A stretch of DNA of 64,000 bases from NCBI GenBank assembly GCA_038496445.1, contig JALMLS010000220.1, forward strand, positions 1-64,000. Reading direction: 5' to 3'. Under the pieces are notes generated by a model that worked only from the letters and a program-made list of their open reading frames with translations, searched no databases and had not been told where the DNA came from. A program made the position numbers and the translations under genes. This stretch comes from Trichosphaerium sp. ATCC 40318 (taxonomy: Eukaryota; Discosea; Flabellinia; Trichosidae). Each line of letters opens with the position of its first letter. Positions within the stretch are counted from its first letter, which is position 1. This document shows positions 23,986 to 35,934 of this stretch, piece by piece.

Positions 23986-24751
23986 TATCAAAGTGACTTC
24001 AACTAGGCGGCAAGAATTGTCGTGTGTGTTTGTTAGTGCGCTATTAAATCAGGTACATGTCCAAAGCAACAAGATCCGCAAAGCTAAGCCAAATTTCAGT
24101 TGTATGGCCTCAGATTAATCAAAAAATGGTTGTGCTGGGAAAAACAGCCTTGAATTTCAGTAAAATAATCGTACAACAATAAAAAAGATGACCCTCATTC
24201 TTTTCGTTTTGTAACAGCGTCATTTGTGTCATAGTACTTTTGTTTATAACGTACATCAATAGCCATTTTGAATACTGTAAAAGTTTTTAAAGAACTCTTA
24301 CATTTGACGTCTGTAAAAGGAAAGTTGTATTCTCTTATTAAGTTTATTTTAGGGTTTTTACAGAAAATCATCACCTGTCACGCTTTGGGACATTGAAAAA
24401 TGTTTTCATATAGTACTACATTCATCTATTGCATGGCGTCAAGTGGTAACGACGTAATACAAGAAAAAAAAACTGTGATGCCTTTTATAGTTGTTGATGG
24501 TTGATATGGCGTTTCATTGTGTATTATACCCTTCCTTCGCTATTTTATGTTGTATATAACACGTTGTGGGCGTTTTAAATAAGTTTTATCAAGGTGATAG
24601 AGTAAACCGATCTGTAATGCTCTAGTTTTATATCGGCTCGCTTTCATTGCGTATTTTTACGCTATTTTGATGGTTCTCACACCTTTTTTTATCCGTTACT
24701 CATCATGACTTTATAACGTTAAAATTTTGATCTTTGGAGAAGGGAAGCAAC
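23986..24751. promoter_or_regulatory. Divergent intergenic region, CHD-FYR / membrane coiled-coil gene
   Basis: About 770 bp, the longest gene-free stretch in the window, between divergent start codons. No tRNA, snRNA box or open frame with family similarity was seen. It presumably carries both promoters. A TATAAAAAG string at about 24,830 lies inside intron 1 of the right-hand gene. Confidence 0.4.
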
Positions 24752-26224
24752 ATGCTTAGTCCTCACATAGTACGTTATGAATAGTTGTATACTCTCTAGG
24801 ATTATTTACTTGCTAAATCACTACAAAGTATAAAAAGCGGTATAAACAATACACAGACATATTCTGGATTGTTGTAGGACTTTTATCATTGGTATTTATG
24901 CTTTACCTGCTTCATTTGTATTATAGTTGGTTATACGCTACCCCAGTGCCTCCACCTCAAATCACGGACACTGTACAGCATGTTGCGCGTGATTCAAAAG
25001 TACGTCAGCTGTAGGGCGGAGAGTCTCTCGTAAATGGTATAAAACGGTCTCAGAAATGCTTATTCCTTCGGTAGGAGAAGTTAGAACAACAAGGTCTCAT
25101 TAAAGAGTTAACTGCGAGTACTGAACTCCTAGAGGCTCAAAACAAGGCTTTGAAGCAAAAATATGATACACTAAAGGTATGGGTAACGATTTGACACGCA
25201 TCTAATTTCTAAATGCAGGCAGAAAGTGTCAGAAAAGACAGGGCGACTAAACAGCTCGGAGAAAAGGCAGAGGCTTGTAGAGTTACCCAACAAAACGAAG
25301 TGGATGAATTGTGGTACCATGACGAACAGTGGTATGAAAATCGGAAAGTAAGTTATTCGTTGCTAAATTTTTGAAAAAATCGCGTCATTATCACGTGACA
25401 ACGTTATCGTTTATATTTTAATATCTTCAACGTTCTTATATTAATATCTAGAAATTAATTCGTAACCGTGATGCGCTTAATGCCAAGCTACAAGAAGAAA
25501 ACGAGGAATTGAAGGTACTTTTTTTTTTTTTTTGGTCATTCAAAGACCACTCTTCTCTCCTCTCGCTATACAATTCGAGGTTGTTCATTTTTTGGTTACC
25601 TACCACCTTTGGTATTTTATGGGTCACTAAATTTCGATAGCAATCACTTGGAGAGTTATTTATGCAATCAACAAATCATGTTGCAGACAACCTTAAATTA
25701 GAGGCAGACATATATGAGTACATAACTGAACAGTGCCACTGGAGAAATGCTCATTACCGTGAACAAACCCCATATGTGCCTAATAAATGTGTTGGTGCTG
25801 AAGCTCTTCAACATGTCAACAAAGTGCTTGTACTGCAGAGAAACGATCCAAACTTTAAAACAAATATTGAAGAAAAGGTAACTCTTTTTTGTTAAAACCA
25901 AACACAAAATGTTGTTATCTTACTCACCCCACTTAAGGCACTTCAAGTCGTACAGGCTAATACTATAAAAGAAGTAGGCTATTGTATGCACGATAACCTT
26001 AAAACTGCCGCAACTCTACTCAAGACGTAAGATACTCATGAATAAGTCTCTAGAAGAAAACTAGCTAACTTTTTTTTGTTTTATCCAGATGTGTCAAAAG
26101 AAAAGTGCATCAAGACGTTATATTAAAAAAACAAGATCCAAGGACTCTAAGAAAAGCATTTATGTATTCTATTGCTACACTTGCATCTGCTCTTGCCTTC
26201 CTTGGGTTGGTTGGACGCGGCTAG
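24752..26224 (+). CDS. Membrane-anchored coiled-coil protein of unknown function
   Basis: Exon 1 is tiny (MLSPHI, ATG at 24752) and splices via GTACGT...ACAAAG into YKKRYKQYTDIFWIVVGLLS, which opens a single transmembrane helix (VVGLLSLVFMLYLLHLYYSW). Six further exons form a charged coiled coil (EKLEQQGLIKELTAST, KLIRNRDALNAKLQEENEEL, and others). The last exon ends with a second hydrophobic helix (FMYSIATLASALAFLGLVG) and TAG. The shape, a helical rod between two membrane segments, suggests a tether or an organelle-membrane protein. I cannot assign a family. Donors are GT throughout and the phases are consistent. Confidence 0.6.
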
Positions 26225-26528
26225 ATTGTGGAACTAACCTTCGTATCCACAAAAGGTTACATTTTTTTCTCTTCTTCTGTAATTACCTGTAAAGAAATAA
26301 CAAGGCTGGAATGATCTTTGTGTCTTTCGACATTAATCATGAAAGCAAAAGTATAAATCCCCTTCACTAAACTGACAGTTTGAAACATCATTTTAGTGAA
26401 ACATTTTAGACTTTTTAGTGTGCTTGTTGATAAACTCAAGCTGTTACACTGCTTGACCAACGCACCGAACACGCTCGTGTATATATTTATTATATTTGCT
26501 TTCACGAGAAGCTACAGGAGTTCGGTTT
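26225..26528. other. Convergent 3' spacer
   Basis: About 300 bp between tail-to-tail genes. Short open frames exist on both strands, but none shows family similarity. Confidence 0.4.
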
Positions 26529-27854
26529 TTAAGTTGCTCGTTCTACCTTTGGTGCAAATATGCTGTCATCAATTGCAACATCCAATTCTTCATTCTCATC
26601 GTACTCAAGGCCTTCTTCAGCGTATTTATCTTTAATAAACTTTGTTATATCATATTGTACAGTACCTATAAGCTAGTATTACGAAAAATGGAAGATAACA
26701 CAACTCTCATTTTATGAAAATTGAAAGCACTTACCGCCGAGATCACAAGTAAGCTGATCAGCTTCAACATAATCTGTAACTGTCTTTCTTGTACAGAATA
26801 TAACACGTGATGCAAATTTTGCGCTCATCATAGGACGAATTATATACCATACCATATAGAACCAAGTAGGACAATCAACAAGAATAAATCTACCAACACG
26901 TGCAGGGAAACGATTTTGCATTGTGTAGAAAAACTGTGAAGCATAATTCCTTTCAAAATTAGCCCATGCCCATCCTGAAAGGTGTCTAAATTAGAAAGGG
27001 TGGTACTCAAAGTTGTGGTGATAGATTATGGTAAACGGGGACAACGAATGCCAAATATGAGGTTTTCGACATGCAACGCATTGGGTTTTTTTTGTTTGCA
27101 TTTATCACGTGCCTTTCATATCAGCAATGAATGTGAAACCAAAAAATTGTACGTGTTGAGTTTTTACAGCTTGTTCTAGTAAGTAAACAACAGTTGTCAT
27201 AAGCTCTGGTACTGGCATCTAAGAGAGTTAAAAGTTACATACTAAATAACAAAAACTCCTTAGACTATGTACCTCTCCGGGGTAGTAAGCTCCTGGACGC
27301 ATATAAAGAATGGATCTATCCTCGTTATCAACTGTTCCCGGTAGCATGATAATTTGACGTTGTAGAGTACGTCTACACTTGCGTATAGATATTGCTTCTA
27401 ATCCCATACTATCATACCTATTTTGATAAAAGGTCAGACAACCTTAGTGGTCCGAAAATAACGGAATTTTATACCAAGTTGAGTAGTTCTTTAGTATTTC
27501 TATTGCGCGCTTCACATCGAACTTTTTGGCGCGTAGGAATCGTAATAAGACGATATCGTCGTAGTTTCGGGTAACACCTTTGTCTTTGTACGTTTTTTTC
27601 ATTGATTCTAGTGCCTATCGCGTAGAATTAACCGTATGAGGTGTTTTGGAGATAAAATCAGAAAAATAACGCTTATTGTTTACCTTTTTTTGTATATCGG
27701 ACAAAGAGGATAGCGCCTCCTCGTCTGTGGCTGGTACGTGCACGTCTTCACCAAATTCCTCTATTGCAAGCTTATTTAGCATTTTTAGCCTCTTTGCTTC
27801 CTTTTTAGCATTTTTCTTTTCTTTCTTCGCCTGCTTAGAGTCCTTGTTATCCAT
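26529..27854 (-). CDS. CRAL-TRIO (SEC14-like) lipid-transfer protein
   Basis: The basic N-terminus (MDNKDSKQAKKEKKNAKK) is followed by the CRAL-TRIO N helix bundle (DIVLLRFLRAKKFDVKRAIE) and the lipid-binding fold: SMGLEAISIRKCRRTLQRQ, ILYMRPGAYYPGE, RVGRFILVDCPTWFYMVWYI, KFASRVIFCTRK and VEADQLTCDLGG. It ends DSIFAPKVERAT. This is the standard SEC14 order, implying phosphatidylinositol or other lipid exchange at Golgi or endosomal membranes. About six introns; the donor at the GG join (GGCG|GTAAGT to TATAG) keeps phase. No N-terminal signal, so it is cytosolic. Confidence 0.8.
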
Positions 27855-28042
27855 CTCTGCGTAGTAAACTTTGATTGTAAGGTCACTCTAAAGCTGAATG
27901 ATCATCAAAAGTCAACAAACTCCGATTAACTTTTAGCATTTTGTGCAAGGTACTCTTGGCGTACTTGGTTGGACAATGTAACGATATGTTAGACGAGAAG
28001 TCTCGAGATTGGATTCATAGAATTATCAGAGTATTCACGTGC

Positions 28043-28500
28043 TCAGAGAGACTCCGTGATTATATCGCTATCTAGCGATTGTGTTTGAATGACGTCTAAG
28101 TCTTGTGTAGAATCTAATAAATTAGTTAGCAAATACTTCACAACTGTTCCGTTACAGCCAAAGCGAATATGGTCCCAGAGAGCCGTTTTTGTACCTGATT
28201 TGACGAAAACGTGAATCCAAGTCGCTCTGATTTGAAGCAAGCTCAGAAGTAAAAATCGTTTGTAAATAACCGTACGTCACATTTCCAATGCACGTGTCAA
28301 TAAAGTGTCCCGTCAAGAACTTTACTTTACTACCTCACGTAAGTGTAAGGCTAATCGTATCACAACTACTTTTATACGTTGGTTTAAGGCAGATAGCTTT
28401 TTCAATTAAGAGTACAATATTGTTCCCCAGCTACAACGCTTTGTTCTTCTACGTATGCTCTTGCACCAGAAGGTACACTGTTTGTACTGAATGAAATCAT
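28043..28500 (-). other. Unresolved coding-like stretch
   Basis: The minus strand has a 65-codon open frame (WDHIRFGCNGTVVKYLLTNL, ending DSDIITESL) preceded by another short coding-like piece starting MISFSTNSVPSGARAYVEEQ near 28,500. They could be exons of one small gene whose introns I cannot define, since several stops intervene. No family recognised. Confidence 0.25.
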
Positions 28501-28926
28501 GTCTATTGGTATTTGTTTTGCAACTTTTGGCTGGTATACCTTGTATGGAGATGTATGGTTGCACAATATGATACTTTACTGTGTTTGGCAGGTGTACAGC
28601 ATATTAACTTGTTGTAGATCAGTAACAAATGATGGATAAAACAATTAGTTGTTGACGATAGTTTAAAAGCACTTACTGGATTACAGACAATACTTCTTGA
28701 TGATACATGACAGATAAAGGTTTACAATAATTGGTTGGTGTTAAATGCATAAGCCTTATTGGTGTTAAGAAAATTAATCTAAATAACTGCATTCAAGTGC
28801 CTACAGTTTACGCTAAACAATGTTCAATGAATTTTTCCTTTTTATTGTGGCTACTATACAAGTCAAACTCTTTCATTTTTTTATAGCAGCTAGTTACTTT
28901 ACAAGCTTTCACAGCACCTCATTGGT
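28501..28926. other. Spacer upstream of the F-box/MORN gene
   Basis: About 425 bp with no recognised gene. It must carry the promoter of the plus-strand MORN gene. Confidence 0.4.
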
Positions 28927-29664
28927 ATGAAGCAGAGTACCAGCAGATTTGATTATTGTAATTTATTTGTACTTCCAGTTGAGATACAGCTTGATATTAT
29001 TGATTTAGACTATGAACTGTATGTAAAGTGGCCTATTTTATCAAAATATACAGCAATGACAACAAGGTATGATCGAGACTTGAAGAAGCATGGCAACTGG
29101 ATGCATAAAACAAATGAAAGAATACCTTTTCAACTTTGGCGTAGAAACCGTGCTTGGGGTAAGCAAGACACTACCAGAATTACTAAACAACATTGGAGAC
29201 ATGGAAAACGTCATGGTGAGTACAAGAAATGGTACAAAAATGGTCAGGTTGGTGCGGAAGGTAATTACGTCAATGACAACCAAGAAGGAGTTTATACAAG
29301 TTGGTATGATAATTCCCAAATGAAAGAACAGTGTTATTACATAAATGGACAACGGGAAGGAGAGTGCAAGAGGTGGTATGATACTGGTAAACTGTTTGAT
29401 CATTGTGGCTATGTAAATGGAAAAAAGGAAGGGGAATATAAGTCATGGCATTGCAATGGACGCTTGAAGTGTGAATGTAGATATGTTGATGGTAAACGAG
29501 AGGGAGAATACAAGTGTTTTAAACCAAAGGGTAGAAGGTCTGTTTATTGTCACTATGTTAATGGTAAATTACATGGAGAATATAGAGAGTGGAAAACCAA
29601 AAGACCATTCTTTATCAAGCGGTTGTACATACATGGTAAACGACAAAACAAAAGCACCAAATGA
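28927..29664 (+). CDS. F-box-like plus MORN-type repeat protein, intact and intronless
   Basis: A 245-codon single exon. Residues about 15-45 resemble an F-box (LFVLPVEIQLDIIDLDYELY). From about residue 90 there are at least seven tandem repeats of the HGEYKKWYKNGQ / REGECKRWYDTGK type at 23-residue spacing, ending HGKRQNKSTK. This F-box/MORN combination and the lack of introns resemble proteins from large DNA viruses of amoebae and their hosts. An SCF-type adaptor role is an inference from the F-box alone. A broken relative with the same repeat lies at 3227-4082. Confidence 0.65.
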   Translation: MKQSTSRFDYCNLFVLPVEIQLDIIDLDYELYVKWPILSKYTAMTTRYDRDLKKHGNWMHKTNERIPFQLWRRNRAWGKQDTTRITKQHWRHGKRHGEYKKWYKNGQVGAEGNYVNDNQEGVYTSWYDNSQMKEQCYYINGQREGECKRWYDTGKLFDHCGYVNGKKEGEYKSWHCNGRLKCECRYVDGKREGEYKCFKPKGRRSVYCHYVNGKLHGEYREWKTKRPFFIKRLYIHGKRQNKSTK

Positions 29665-29839
29665 TCACATATGAGTAAACGCAATTTCGTAAATGCAAGA
29701 AAGTTTGGCCGGTGTACAGTCTTTGTCAATGAATAGAGTGATAAAATATTATAAGTACTTGGTTGTTGGTTAAACGTAAAAGGAGTTTTCTACAATTTTT
29801 TTTATTCTTTACAATGCTAACTTCTGAGCGACCCGCGTG

Positions 29840-30719
29840 TTACTCCACGTTAATAAGATCTTCAATAGTACTGATACCGTACAAATCTGAAATGATTTTA
29901 CCCAACGTTTCCTCTGAGAACATAGTATCCGACCACTCAGTTCTCTATTAATTTAGTTGAAAATCAAAAATCTTGTCGTCGAAAAAGGGTACCTGTCCAC
30001 GTGCCCAATCATAACGCTTAAATCGCTTATCGTTGTATGGATCAACAATCTCACCGTACTCATAAATTGCAATTCCATATTCAAGCTGACGGTTCCTACT
30101 CACGTGATTAATTTGAACAGTCAAATCGTTTCTGAAAGAAACAACAGTTTGCTTTTGTATCTTTTACGCACACAAATTTATCTCTCCAGCTATTTGTGTA
30201 TTCCTCTTCGACTGTTAGTTTCGACCAAACGCGAACACAGAATGAATTGATATGCAGTGGTAGATACATTTTAATTATGTCTCCCATGCTTAAAACACTT
30301 CGTCCGTCAACAGAAAGTATACATGAAATTGCAACCTGTTCTTTGACTTTAGGTTTGTACATCATCTTACCGGTGTCGTTCATAGCTAGTATGAAGTTAA
30401 CCAAAGAGAAATAGAAACCTGAGTCTGGAGTTTCTCCGTTCCCAACAGCGTGACGTTCTTAGATGAAGCACTTTTAACGATGCAGTGGGAAGTTAGGTAA
30501 ATTATGGTGTTTGCTCTGACCTTGTCATTGACGTACTTGTTGACGATGGAGAGGTGTGTTGAAGGTTGCTTTGGACTTTCGAACCTTTACAAGTGGCTCT
30601 TTTCGTCACGTGGCCGTAATAATTGACCTTGCACACTTACGAGGGTCTTACGGACATCAGAAAATAATAAAATAAAATAATAAAAAAATTGTACTTACAA
30701 TGGGCAGAGATGCTGTCAT
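29840..30719 (-). CDS. Hypothetical protein, intron-containing
   Basis: A start at ATG 30719 (MTASLPI, then GTAAGT) appears to splice to QLLRPRDEKSHL. Further coding-like segments follow: SIVNKYVNDKVRANTIIYLT, KEQVAISCILSVDGRSVLSM, IIKMYLPLHINSFCVRVW and, in the last exons, RNRQLEYGIAIYEYGEIVDP, DKRFKRYDWARGQ and TLGKIISDLYGISTIEDLIN before TAA 29842-29840. The later part is well supported as coding. The 5' part contains an in-frame TAA after SHL, and the junction before AMNDTG is out of phase, so the model is incomplete. I do not recognise the family. Confidence 0.4.
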
Positions 30720-31044
30720 GTGTGTTGACTAAGAATGAGAAAATAAAAAGTTTAAGCGACGGTTTGTACGAAAACCCAAATTAGTGATAATAGGTAACCA
30801 CGTAACGCGGACAAGAAAAAGTGTTGGGCTGAGCTTCTTGTTGTTCATGAAACATGATTTTTTTAACACTTTTTTTTTGTAATCTTGTTGCGTCTTTGTG
30901 CCATATTTCTTTGCACTTTCGGAAATGCGGTATGGTGCGAAACAAACACATTGTACTTTTCCCGTTGTACCTGGTGCAAAGCTTAAGTCAGGCCTTGTTA
31001 AGCACCTAAGGTGCAAAGTTCTAACAGCTAAACTCAAAGCGTTT
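30720..31044. other. Spacer upstream of the DnaJ gene
   Basis: About 325 bp between divergently oriented genes. Overlapping open frames on both strands (to about 110 codons) lack similarity. The DnaJ start could lie at an earlier in-frame ATG (30898). Confidence 0.4.
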
Positions 31045-32076
31045 ATGCTCTGTGCAGGTTTACGCCTCAACGGCGTATCCTACTTGCACATACAGCATTA
31101 CACTAGCGTATCGAATAATTTTCGTTTACAAAACGTTAAATCAGTCCCCAGAGGGTACCATTATGGTACAGTATCTAAATGACGATAGTACACGGCTAAT
31201 TTCACAAAATTAGATGCGCACGTTGATTATCACTCCGTACTTGGCGTAAGTAGGTTCGCAACCGATGATCAAGTGAAACAAGCATTTTTACGAGTGCGTA
31301 CTATTACGGTTTCGAATAACCACTTAAACGTTCATAGTTAGCCAAACAGTACCATCCAGATGTCAATCCATCCAGTGAAGCGACTAAAAAATTTCAACAG
31401 ATTCAAAACGCCTATGATGTACGCCAAACGCGTTTTTACATCTAGCATGACCCTGACAAGCCATATTATAGAAGATAAAAAACAACAACTCAATGAAAGG
31501 CCAGAACGCAGCACAATCAGCTAGATATCAAAATTCAACATACTCATCGTACCGGCCAGGAGGAAGTAAGTACTAACCTCCATTTAATCATTTTTAATTT
31601 TCTTCGCGAATAAAAAATCCCGATTGTTAACCGTCCTTCTATAGCTGGCCATAGACGCGGTGAATGGTCTCAGAGCCGGAGACAGAGGTATTCTAGATAT
31701 CAACAGCAGTATCGCACATCTACAGGGTGGTATTACACTGCTAACAGGTAAGAAAACAAGCATAGTAAACTCATAAAAAAGAAATTTCGTTCGTCTTTTT
31801 TTTTTGTTGATGAAAAGCGAAATTCCACTTTCCGAGTTTGTCGTTTTGGCTTTTGAAGTTGCTTACAGTTTGATTTTTTCTAGGGCTTCTTTCAAGGAGT
31901 TATTCTGGAGGTTTAAGCATACATCAAGATTATATTTTTGGGATATTATACAAGTTTCTTTCTATGCATTTCTTCTTATTGTTCCAGCTTTGTTTATGAA
32001 CTGGTATAAAAACACAGCCAGACGTTATCGTCGATTACGTCGTAGAAAGTTTGTAAACGACAATGGAACTTATTAA
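31045..32076 (+). CDS. J-domain (DnaJ/HSP40) protein with C-terminal membrane helix
   Basis: After a basic, hydroxylated N-terminus that could be a mitochondrial targeting peptide (MLCAGLRLNGVSYLHIQHYT...), an exon junction leads into a J domain: YHSVLGVSRFATDDQVKQAF, LAKQYHPDVNPSSEATKKF and QQIQNAYD. The HPD tripeptide that stimulates Hsp70 ATPase is intact. A Q/R/Y-rich linker follows, and the last exon has one strong membrane helix (VSFYAFLLIVPALFMNWY) and a basic tail (RRYRRLRRRKF). Introns use GTGCGT, GTACGC and GTAAGT donors. The architecture suggests an organelle-membrane J protein. In-frame ATGs at 31045 and 30898 are both possible starts. Confidence 0.75.
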
Positions 32077-32497
32077 TAGCATTTATTATCATGTATACAT
32101 TTACTTGCGAGAAACCAAAGTCGTCCCTTAGACACAATACAACTGTTGTATCATACAAAACTAAAATATATTTTTTTGTAAATAAAATTTTCGTGAAGCA
32201 ACTCACGAAGCTCTATTGCCGCTTCTTAGAAGTTTTTAATGACTTGTTCATATGTGAGTGAGAATACGAGGTAGTAGATCAAAAAAATCGCATCATTTAG
32301 CATGGAATGTTGGCACTTGAGGTGCGTTTGACGTTGGTGTTTGCTCACTTTGTCAAGTGGATACGAGCTGGTATAAATACGTCATGTTATCAACTTGACA
32401 CAGATTGAACGGAGATATCATGTTTTATTTTATTTTTTCGAGAACATTTCCAGTTAACTTCAAGAACACAGCATTTTATTAGTGCAAGCGGGTTTTT
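32077..32497. other. Convergent 3' spacer
   Basis: About 420 bp between tail-to-tail genes. A TATAAATA string at about 32,372 on the plus strand is not followed by a convincing gene. Confidence 0.4.
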
Positions 32498-33999
32498 TTA
32501 TGAACATATTGATGAACACTCAGAAACCCTATCAAGTAATGTGCGTATCTGTTGAACAAGATCAGCTAACTCTTCGCCAGAGCACTGCTGAGACGATGGC
32601 GGTGTTGTAGCAGGTGGTTCAGTTGTAGAAATAGGTGCGTTCGTCGGTGGTTCATCGGATGGGGCAGGGTCTTGTACAACAAGGTTGAACAATTGCGCAA
32701 CATCACATATTTGGCTAGTCGTATCATAAGTGAAATGTTTACCACTTATAAAAAGGCAGCATGAATTTGAACGTGCCGTGGTGCGTTTCCAGAGTAGCTT
32801 ACAACACCATCGCCCATGTTAGTAATGGCAGCGTATAAAGGAGTTGATGCAGTTCCTTGACCATTAGCGTTAGGCCAAGCCGAAAAAATCTAAGAAATAA
32901 AAAAGAAATGTGCACCTCCTGTAGTTGTAAAATCAAAGGTACACATAAAACTAGCGCCATCATTAAGCAGAATATTAGATGCACTAATTCCATTGGCGCC
33001 TGGAACGAATGTTTGCTAGCATTTTGATTAAGTAAGCAGTTCACGTGATAAAAAAACCCAGACGTACACCAAATGTACATAGTCTTGTTGTTGGTATTAC
33101 AGTTCCAATGGATTGAGGAATAATAAAATCTACGCTAACAGTTTCATCCGTAGCAGGTACAGATACGAAATTAGTACATGTTAGTGTTACACTAATCGTA
33201 TCACCTTTAACACAGTTAGACTGATCACAATTCCTCACTAAGCAAAGAAATGCTCACCTGTTTGGGCTGGTACTGGTACTGCTTGACCACCAATACTAAA
33301 CTTGTGTGTACATATCACAGTTGGAGAAGGACATACAACATTAAAGTTGATAGTTGAAGCGGATAATCCAGCCGTTGTGACTTGCACACCCGTTACGGAA
33401 GTTAAAGCAGACGGATTCGGTATGGGCATGCAGAGTGTTTGCACTGATGACGAAAACGAAGGAAAAGAAGCTTCAACACTTCCTGTAGCAGTTTGTGTAC
33501 TAATAGATATATTACCGCCCGTTGATCTAAAAACAGAAACAACCCAACAACCTAAATATAGAGTGAGAAACAGTAAAACACGTGTGAAGTAAAAGACTCA
33601 AGCAATTTAGTATAAAAATCGTTGGTACGTACTGGCGCCAATGGTAGGCGTGTTCAAGTTGATGGGAGGGTTATACGGTAGTCCATCTGGTGCGCTGTAA
33701 TTGAGTTCACAAGAACCAAGAACGGCTGAACCCATTACCATTGAAAAAGAGGAGCCAAGTGAATTACACCTAAGGCTACGACCAAAGAAGTTTTGGGAGA
33801 TACTGGCTGTCATTGTACGTTCTCCACCATAACCTCTAACATTTGAAAAAGTTGAGGAAAAAACTGGCACTGATCCGTTTGCTTCCAAGTTAGCTGATAT
33901 GACCGCCCAGTCATCTAGTACTGTATCTGAAGTAAAACTCTGCGGTTGTGCCGCTACGCAAGCCAAGAGAACTCCAATAGCAGTAAGCAATATGTTCAT
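32498..33999 (-). CDS. Large secreted Cys/Thr-rich protein, unknown family, with micro-introns
   Basis: It starts with a signal peptide (MNILLTAIGVLLACVAAQPQ). A beta-rich extracellular region with paired cysteines follows (SLRCNSLGSSF, GSCELNYSAPDG, CPSPTVICTHKF, NCDQSNCVKG, TLTCTNFV, SFMCTFDFTTTGG), then a WPNANGQGTASTPLYAA segment and SGKHFTYDTTSQICDVAQLF. A Pro/Thr-rich linker (PAPSDEPPTNAPISTTEPPA) and a short helical tail with cysteines end it. Beyond one ordinary intron (about 33,541-33,633) there is a 20-nt one at 33238-33257 and a possible 24-26 nt one at 32890-32915. One base appears to be missing near 32,778. Likely a surface or matrix protein. Confidence 0.55.
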
Positions 34000-34490
34000 A
34001 CTGCTGATAGAAAGAGGGATTGACGCTACGGCGATTGTTAACGCTCAAAATGGGACAAGGTTCGGTCTGTTTTTTTTTTAAAATGAGGCGATATGCTAGG
34101 TACGTACGTTGCTGTGTTTACCCTTATGATAGTCAATGTAGTGTGAAGTTGCCTTAACATGGGTTCCCAAGCCACGTGTGTATCGCGAACAGAAGATATA
34201 ATTTTTTCGTGTTTCGTATTCCATCCATAATAAGAGATAGGTGATTCCTGTAGTAGGTTGTTGATAGAGTTAAATGTTAAGATAAATTGTGATCTTGAGG
34301 AAGTACCGTAACTTGCTGTTCCTTCATTTTTTTCACTATTGTCAAATCACAATTTAATTTCGCACGTGCGTTTTTAAATTTATTTGTAAAATTCAATCAG
34401 AAATGTCATATTTTTCTTCTCAGTCTTGAGTTCTGGCCCAACTGCTTTTAAACACTTAATTCTTCATATATTGTAGCTTTATTAACTAAC
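34000..34490. other. Spacer between two minus-strand genes
   Basis: About 490 bp. CACGTG occurs near 34174 and 34363. No gene recognised. Confidence 0.4.
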
Positions 34491-35853
34491 TCAGTTTGCG
34501 TTCAGAAGTGCATTATTGAACCTCTTTCTGTATATCTCAATGGTATCAAATTCTTCATCTACTAGAAGCCATGAGAGTAGTGGAGCAATACGAAGCCACA
34601 CTTTTTCTTTGTGCATGCCATGAAGCACGTGAGCATCAACAAAATCTTTAAATAAATACATTTTTTCTTTTTCCAGCATCGGCCATTCTGCTCTATCTAT
34701 ACGCCACCTATTGACATCATCTAATGGAACATACTCCTTGATTACAAAGCTTGATTTCTTAAGTAGAATTGAGACAAGCATTTGATCCATAAACCACCCA
34801 ATTGATCCTTTTGGAGGATCAGAAAAGTCATTGTATTTAAAAACTTTGTCAAGAATTTTAAGTGTTTCGTTAATGAGTGAGGTTGGTGTAAGTTCTTTGT
34901 TAACTGGTAATAACTTTTCCCAAGCCAACGGACTTGCACCTATGCTTTTAAATGGTAGTCAGATGATGAAACACAAACAACAACAAAAAATAGCAATATA
35001 GAAAATTTGCTGTGAGCTGTTTACCTATGCATTGGATACATTTGTACTATCGTGCTTTCATATCTGAATTCTCCACAACATTTAGCGTTGAAAATAGAAA
35101 AGGAGTTGTCATCAAGGCTGTCAGGAACAAAAAGCTGCCAGAAATAAAAAAATCATTTTTGTTTTTCTCTTGAAGTACTTTCGACTTACTTTTGGATTTA
35201 TAGGCCAAATATCGACATCAGAAGTAAACGTATACTCATAAGTATCTCTGACACCTTTTAAAATACTTGCAAAAACTCTACCAACCTGAGAAATGACAAC
35301 ACTCCTGGATTTTGTTGGTGTATCTAACAAATATATGTTTACGCTAGAAATCTCCTTCAGCTCTTCCAGCACTATTTCTAACGCTCTGCCTAACTTCTTA
35401 TCAATTACAAGGTATCGATGCACCTAACACGTACAATGACTAGGGCTTTCACAACGATCAAAATCAACTATCAAAGCAACAGTATCGAAACCAAAACGTC
35501 TCCAAATCCTTGCGGTTATTGGCAACATAAAAGCATATTCAACACGTGATGTAGATGAAATAATAACAGCTTTCTTATTTATACGCCTTATCATAAGGTA
35601 AACTCAAAGAATACGCGAAATAAACGTACTGGGGTTCAATCTGACCGTCTTCAACTATCTTTTGTTTAGAGTACATAATACTCGCTATAAAAACATAGAC
35701 GGCTATACCGAGTATCAGAGGCAAGTATCGCACCACCCATGGCTTCATAGACTCGAGTAGAATTAAAATAAAATACAAAACTCTTTGACTATTGCTGACC
35801 ATCGAGTTGCTTTTTTTTAACCAAGATATTGCCACATGTGACTCTACACTCAC
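34491..35853 (-). CDS. Type II membrane glycosyltransferase-like protein (SDVD motif)
   Basis: The N-terminal part has a membrane anchor (LPLILGIAVYVFIASIMY). The lumenal part reads AVIISSTSRVEYAFMLPITA, RRFGFDTVALIVDFDRC, VHRYLVIDKKLGRALEIVLE, a DxD-type motif (YTFTSDVDIWPINP), SIFNAKCCGEFRYESTIVQM, MYPMHSIGASPLAWEKLL and a C-terminal helical region. DxD in this setting usually coordinates the metal and nucleotide sugar in GT-A enzymes. I recall similar uncharacterised proteins in animals and protists. The frame slips by one base near 35,578 (a short A run), and there is an in-frame TAG near 35,425 (HCTC, stop, VHRY), so either the sequence or the gene is damaged. Confidence 0.5.
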
Positions 35854-35934
35854 AATAGAAAATTATATAACAACGACAAGAACAAGGGGTTTTGTATAAC
35901 GTTTATATGCGGATTTTTTTTGAAAGTTTTTTTT

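Noticed and set aside
28927-29664. Toxin-antitoxin (YwqK-type) interpretation of the MORN repeats
   Set aside because: There is no partner gene, and the F-box-like N-terminus and context fit a eukaryotic or viral MORN protein better.
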